64,000 bases of DNA from Polytrichum commune (lineage: Eukaryota > Streptophyta > Polytrichopsida > Polytrichales > Polytrichaceae): the NCBI GenBank assembly GCA_950295325.1, contig OX485806.1, forward strand, positions 33,044,001-33,108,000. The letters run 5' to 3'. Below the pieces are notes generated by a model that searched no databases, had not been told where the DNA came from, and saw nothing but the letters and a program-made list of their open reading frames with translations. Of the stretch, positions 61,088 to 64,000 are shown in pieces. The first letter of the stretch is position 1, and each line of letters begins with the position of its first letter. A program made the position numbers and the translations under genes.

Positions 61088-61735
61088 TATGGAGTACATT
61101 AGTAGTACTACGTGAAATAATATTACATGATGGACCATCATGTCTATTTTGTAGTTACTAAACTCTATCACTTTTATTGAACATGTGTCATTTATTCATC
61201 CATTGTGTTTGGGCTTTTAAATGGTTTGGAAACATGTCTAAGAACTCCTTTACTAAGATTATTTTACATGAGAAACGTGATTGGGAACCCTTGGGAACAC
61301 AGTGTGTGTGTGGACCCAAATATGGAGTACATAAGTAGTACTAGATGAAATAATACTACATGATGGACCATCGTGTTGATTACGTACTCACCAAACCCTA
61401 GCATGCTTAAGTTTCATTCAACGTGTGTCATTTATTCATTCATTCGTGTCTCCTTCTAATTGGGTTGCAAACATTTGTAAGTCCCTCCTTTGTTAACGTT
61501 GTTTCAAAAACAACCTTGGTGACCTTCGGACGTTTCTATGTGTTTGAGAGGGGGGGGGGGGTGGCTAGTGTATGGAGTACATTAGTAGTACTCAATGAAA
61601 TAATATTGCATGTTGGACCATCATGTCTATCATGTAAGTATACTTTAACATGTTTAAATTTCAATCTACACATGTCATGTATTCATCACTTTGAGTCTCC
61701 TTCTAAATGTTTTGGAAACATCCCTCTACCAAGAG
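61088..61735. repeat. 233-250 bp tandem repeat, about 2.6 units
   Basis: Units begin TATGGAGTACAT at 61088, 61321 and 61571. Shared internal blocks include GAAATAATA-TACATGATGGACCATC and GTGTCATTTATTCAT. A G12 run (61550-61561) closes the second unit. The third is partial. Confidence 0.85.
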
Positions 61736-64000
61736 CAATCAATGTTGGCTACTTGAGAGGATCCGATATTCAAACTTTGCCACACACTTGGCTTAAAACC
61801 AAAAAAAACATTTTACAACATAGTGTCTATGTAGTGGTTTGGTTGCAAATTGCAAAAATGACATTAAGTTACTTAAGGTAAATTCAAGTGAGGGAAGTTG
61901 GGATGTGAGCAATGAGCGGTGACAACTAAAATATTGTGGAGAACGGTAACATGAGGGACACGTTTTTGGTATTCAAAAGATTTCATCAAGTTCAAATAGT
62001 TTGGCTAAATGGAATGCAAGGAAGAATTTCACATTCAGGAAATGGAGCTTTATACCATGAAAATCATGCTCTAAAACATATCAAGGGGTCTACAATCATG
62101 AAATAAGCTTTATGTAGATCAAGAAATTAACATTGTATTACTAAAGCTCAAATTAAGTTGGCCTCCTAAATAGCTACAATAACCTACACATATTAAATGT
62201 TCATAAAAGCTACTAATCGACAAGGTATGAATGATGCATATTGTTAGAATTAAAGAATCCTTTCTACCCCTTGGTAAAATAATCATTCTTACCGAACTAC
62301 TTATCTCCACCGTTTGTTGAGCCAGTATTGATTACCAAAAAGACACGACTACCTCTTTTGTCACCGCTCTAGTACGAATGGCATGTACATGGTAGTAGTT
62401 CATCAATTTGCTAGTAATCATGTCATTAAACACCACTACCTCTCTCTCGACTATTTTATGCTAAACCTTAGAAGTCCCCTAAGACTACTTGGTTGATATT
62501 GTTTACCATGTTTTCTCGACAACTCTCCATTCAACCAAGGATTGATAGTTCCCATCTATGCTAGTCATCGATATCCTTACCTTTGTCTATATGCTCATGT
62601 AGTACCACTCCCAAAACTTGTTTAACTTCCATAATCCATCACAAACATAAGTACATTCAAAATCTATCGAAGTAAGGCCATACCTTGAACATTCTCTAAT
62701 CTTTGTATATTGAAGTGCATGAACAATATTGACACCTATTATGTAAGAAAAAGAACAAATGTCCATGCTCGGTATAGGTAGTTAGGTCAAAACCGAGTGC
62801 TACAAAAAAAGTGAAATGTTCTTTAGTTTTTTTGAATATCTAAGCTCAAAGTTCCTATTTGCATGACTACACTATTGGTTGCTTTTTTGTCACTTTTGTC
62901 ATGTTGATTGGTGCCTATATGTAAATATTTTGTGACATTGCTACACTTCTTTTCGGCACTTCGTAAGCTACCTTTTGAAAATATAAGGAGCCTACATAGA
63001 TCCAAAACGACCATTTCCAACATCGACGACTACTTCGTAAGGTTGTTGAAAAACCACAGTTTATCAAAACTTTGACTAGAAGTTATGTTTGTTGGCATTG
63101 CTCCTTGAAAGAAAATTATCAATAGTTGGATTATTATCTTGACTTAGTATAGATTCCCTCGAATATAAATGTTTTTATTAACAAGTGTCTTTCGGCACTA
63201 ATAACTTAATGGATGGATGAAAGTATAAGAGATTTAAGGCTTCAAGAATGGAATTATAAACGAATGGATGGTACACAACTCTCCACCAAATCAACCGAGA
63301 CCAAATCAATGAAGAGGCTTACCCCCACTATATTAAGACAATCCTTTAAAAAAATGTTAAACTTTGATTTCTAATTGACTTCAATATTGCTTTCTTTGAT
63401 AATTTTTTGCTTACCTCGTCTGACTTCGGCCTTCAAAGCTAGCTCTTTCATCTTCTTTTTTATCTCAACTTTCAACTTGCTTCCGGTCTATTTTCTCTTC
63501 AGCGAAGGATGTAATGATTAGTTTTTATAGCGTAGTATGATACCATTGACATATAAATTATTTAAGATTACTTGGTGTGAGGCAATTTAATGATAGTTTA
63601 ATGTTGCAATAAATGAAAATTAAAAATTTTTCATTCCAATTAAAAATAAAAATTTCTTAATTCTATTTATTTATTTAACATGTAATCCATATTCTTGAGT
63701 TGTTAGTTGGTAATTATCTTCTAAAAAACACTTAAGTACTAGAAGATCTTGAATGGGTAAGAAAATAATAGAAAGTCTTAGATTAATAAGGAGTAGTTTG
63801 AAGACCTTAGTCTATTAGATACAACTGACTTCAAAGGCTCGCCATGAGATATTAAAATATTTTATTTTCTACAAATCTTATATGTAAAAATCTTCTTTAC
63901 ATCTTTAGTTGTTTTAAAACAGTCTAAAATTATCTCTAAAAGTTATAGAGGTTTCCATGAATCTATTTAGAAAGTTACATAATCTAAGAATATCTGACTT
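61736..64000. other. Intergenic, no gene seen
   Basis: AT-rich DNA with stops in all frames. No gene, RNA or well-bounded element was recognised. Confidence 0.55.

Noticed and set aside
1-64000. CRISPR arrays, bacterial operons or organelle insertions
   Set aside because: No regularly spaced repeats with unique spacers, no ribosome-binding-site-led gene clusters and no plastid or mitochondrial genes were seen.

Overview
This is eukaryotic DNA and almost certainly from a land plant. It has TTTAGGG-type telomere-like motifs, GT-AG introns, plant-style PIF/Harbinger, CACTA and LINE sequences, a tRNA-derived SINE and many MITE-like inverted-repeat elements. I see no intact host gene. The window reads as repeat-rich intergenic DNA in which nearly all recognisable coding sequence belongs to mobile elements. 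I cannot fix the plant group.

Left part (about 1-9 kb): two convergent multi-exon genes. The plus-strand gene (1223-3980, three exons) would encode about 705 residues with a coiled coil, a RING-like Cys/His cluster and a lysine-rich tail. The minus-strand gene (5013-8424, two exons) would encode about 896 residues with a DDE-like triad (spacing D84D39E) inside the motifs SDGCAGQFKG and GHGKGEWDGAG. Both are broken: five in-frame stops in total and one +1 homopolymer frameshift in each. A MITE with 27-bp perfect inverted ends sits between their 3' ends. I infer a decayed two-gene DNA transposon of a little-described family; this is the best candidate for an undescribed system here.

Middle (9-39 kb): no genes. 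It holds dispersed MITE families in several copies, satellites of 195, 34 and about 50 bp, two 5'-truncated LINE tails, and several well-bounded elements: 15728-16290 with a 6-bp target duplication, 27566-28318 with a 4-bp duplication inside a tandem array, and a 126-bp CACTA-ended foldback at 29368-29493.

39.8-46.4 kb: two solo LTRs of one family in opposite orientation (39869-41401 and 44589-46366), each with a perfect 5-bp target duplication. The second carries ten 48/47-bp repeats arranged as a three-monomer higher-order repeat.

46.6-51.5 kb: a complete PIF/Harbinger element (46658-51520, TAA duplication). Its transposase (436 codons, D207/D296/E332) is open and looks intact. Its Myb/SANT partner ORF1 has two in-frame stops. 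The ORF1 intron contains a 1364-bp CACTA element, which itself contains AT-rich arrays and a SINE.

Right end (51.5-64 kb): intergenic DNA with further MITE copies, a second copy of an unidentified coding-like repeat (57.2 kb, partner at 33.4 kb), a 147-bp near-perfect hairpin at 60430-60576, and a 233-250 bp tandem repeat at 61088-61735. G or C homopolymers of ten or more bases recur across the window.
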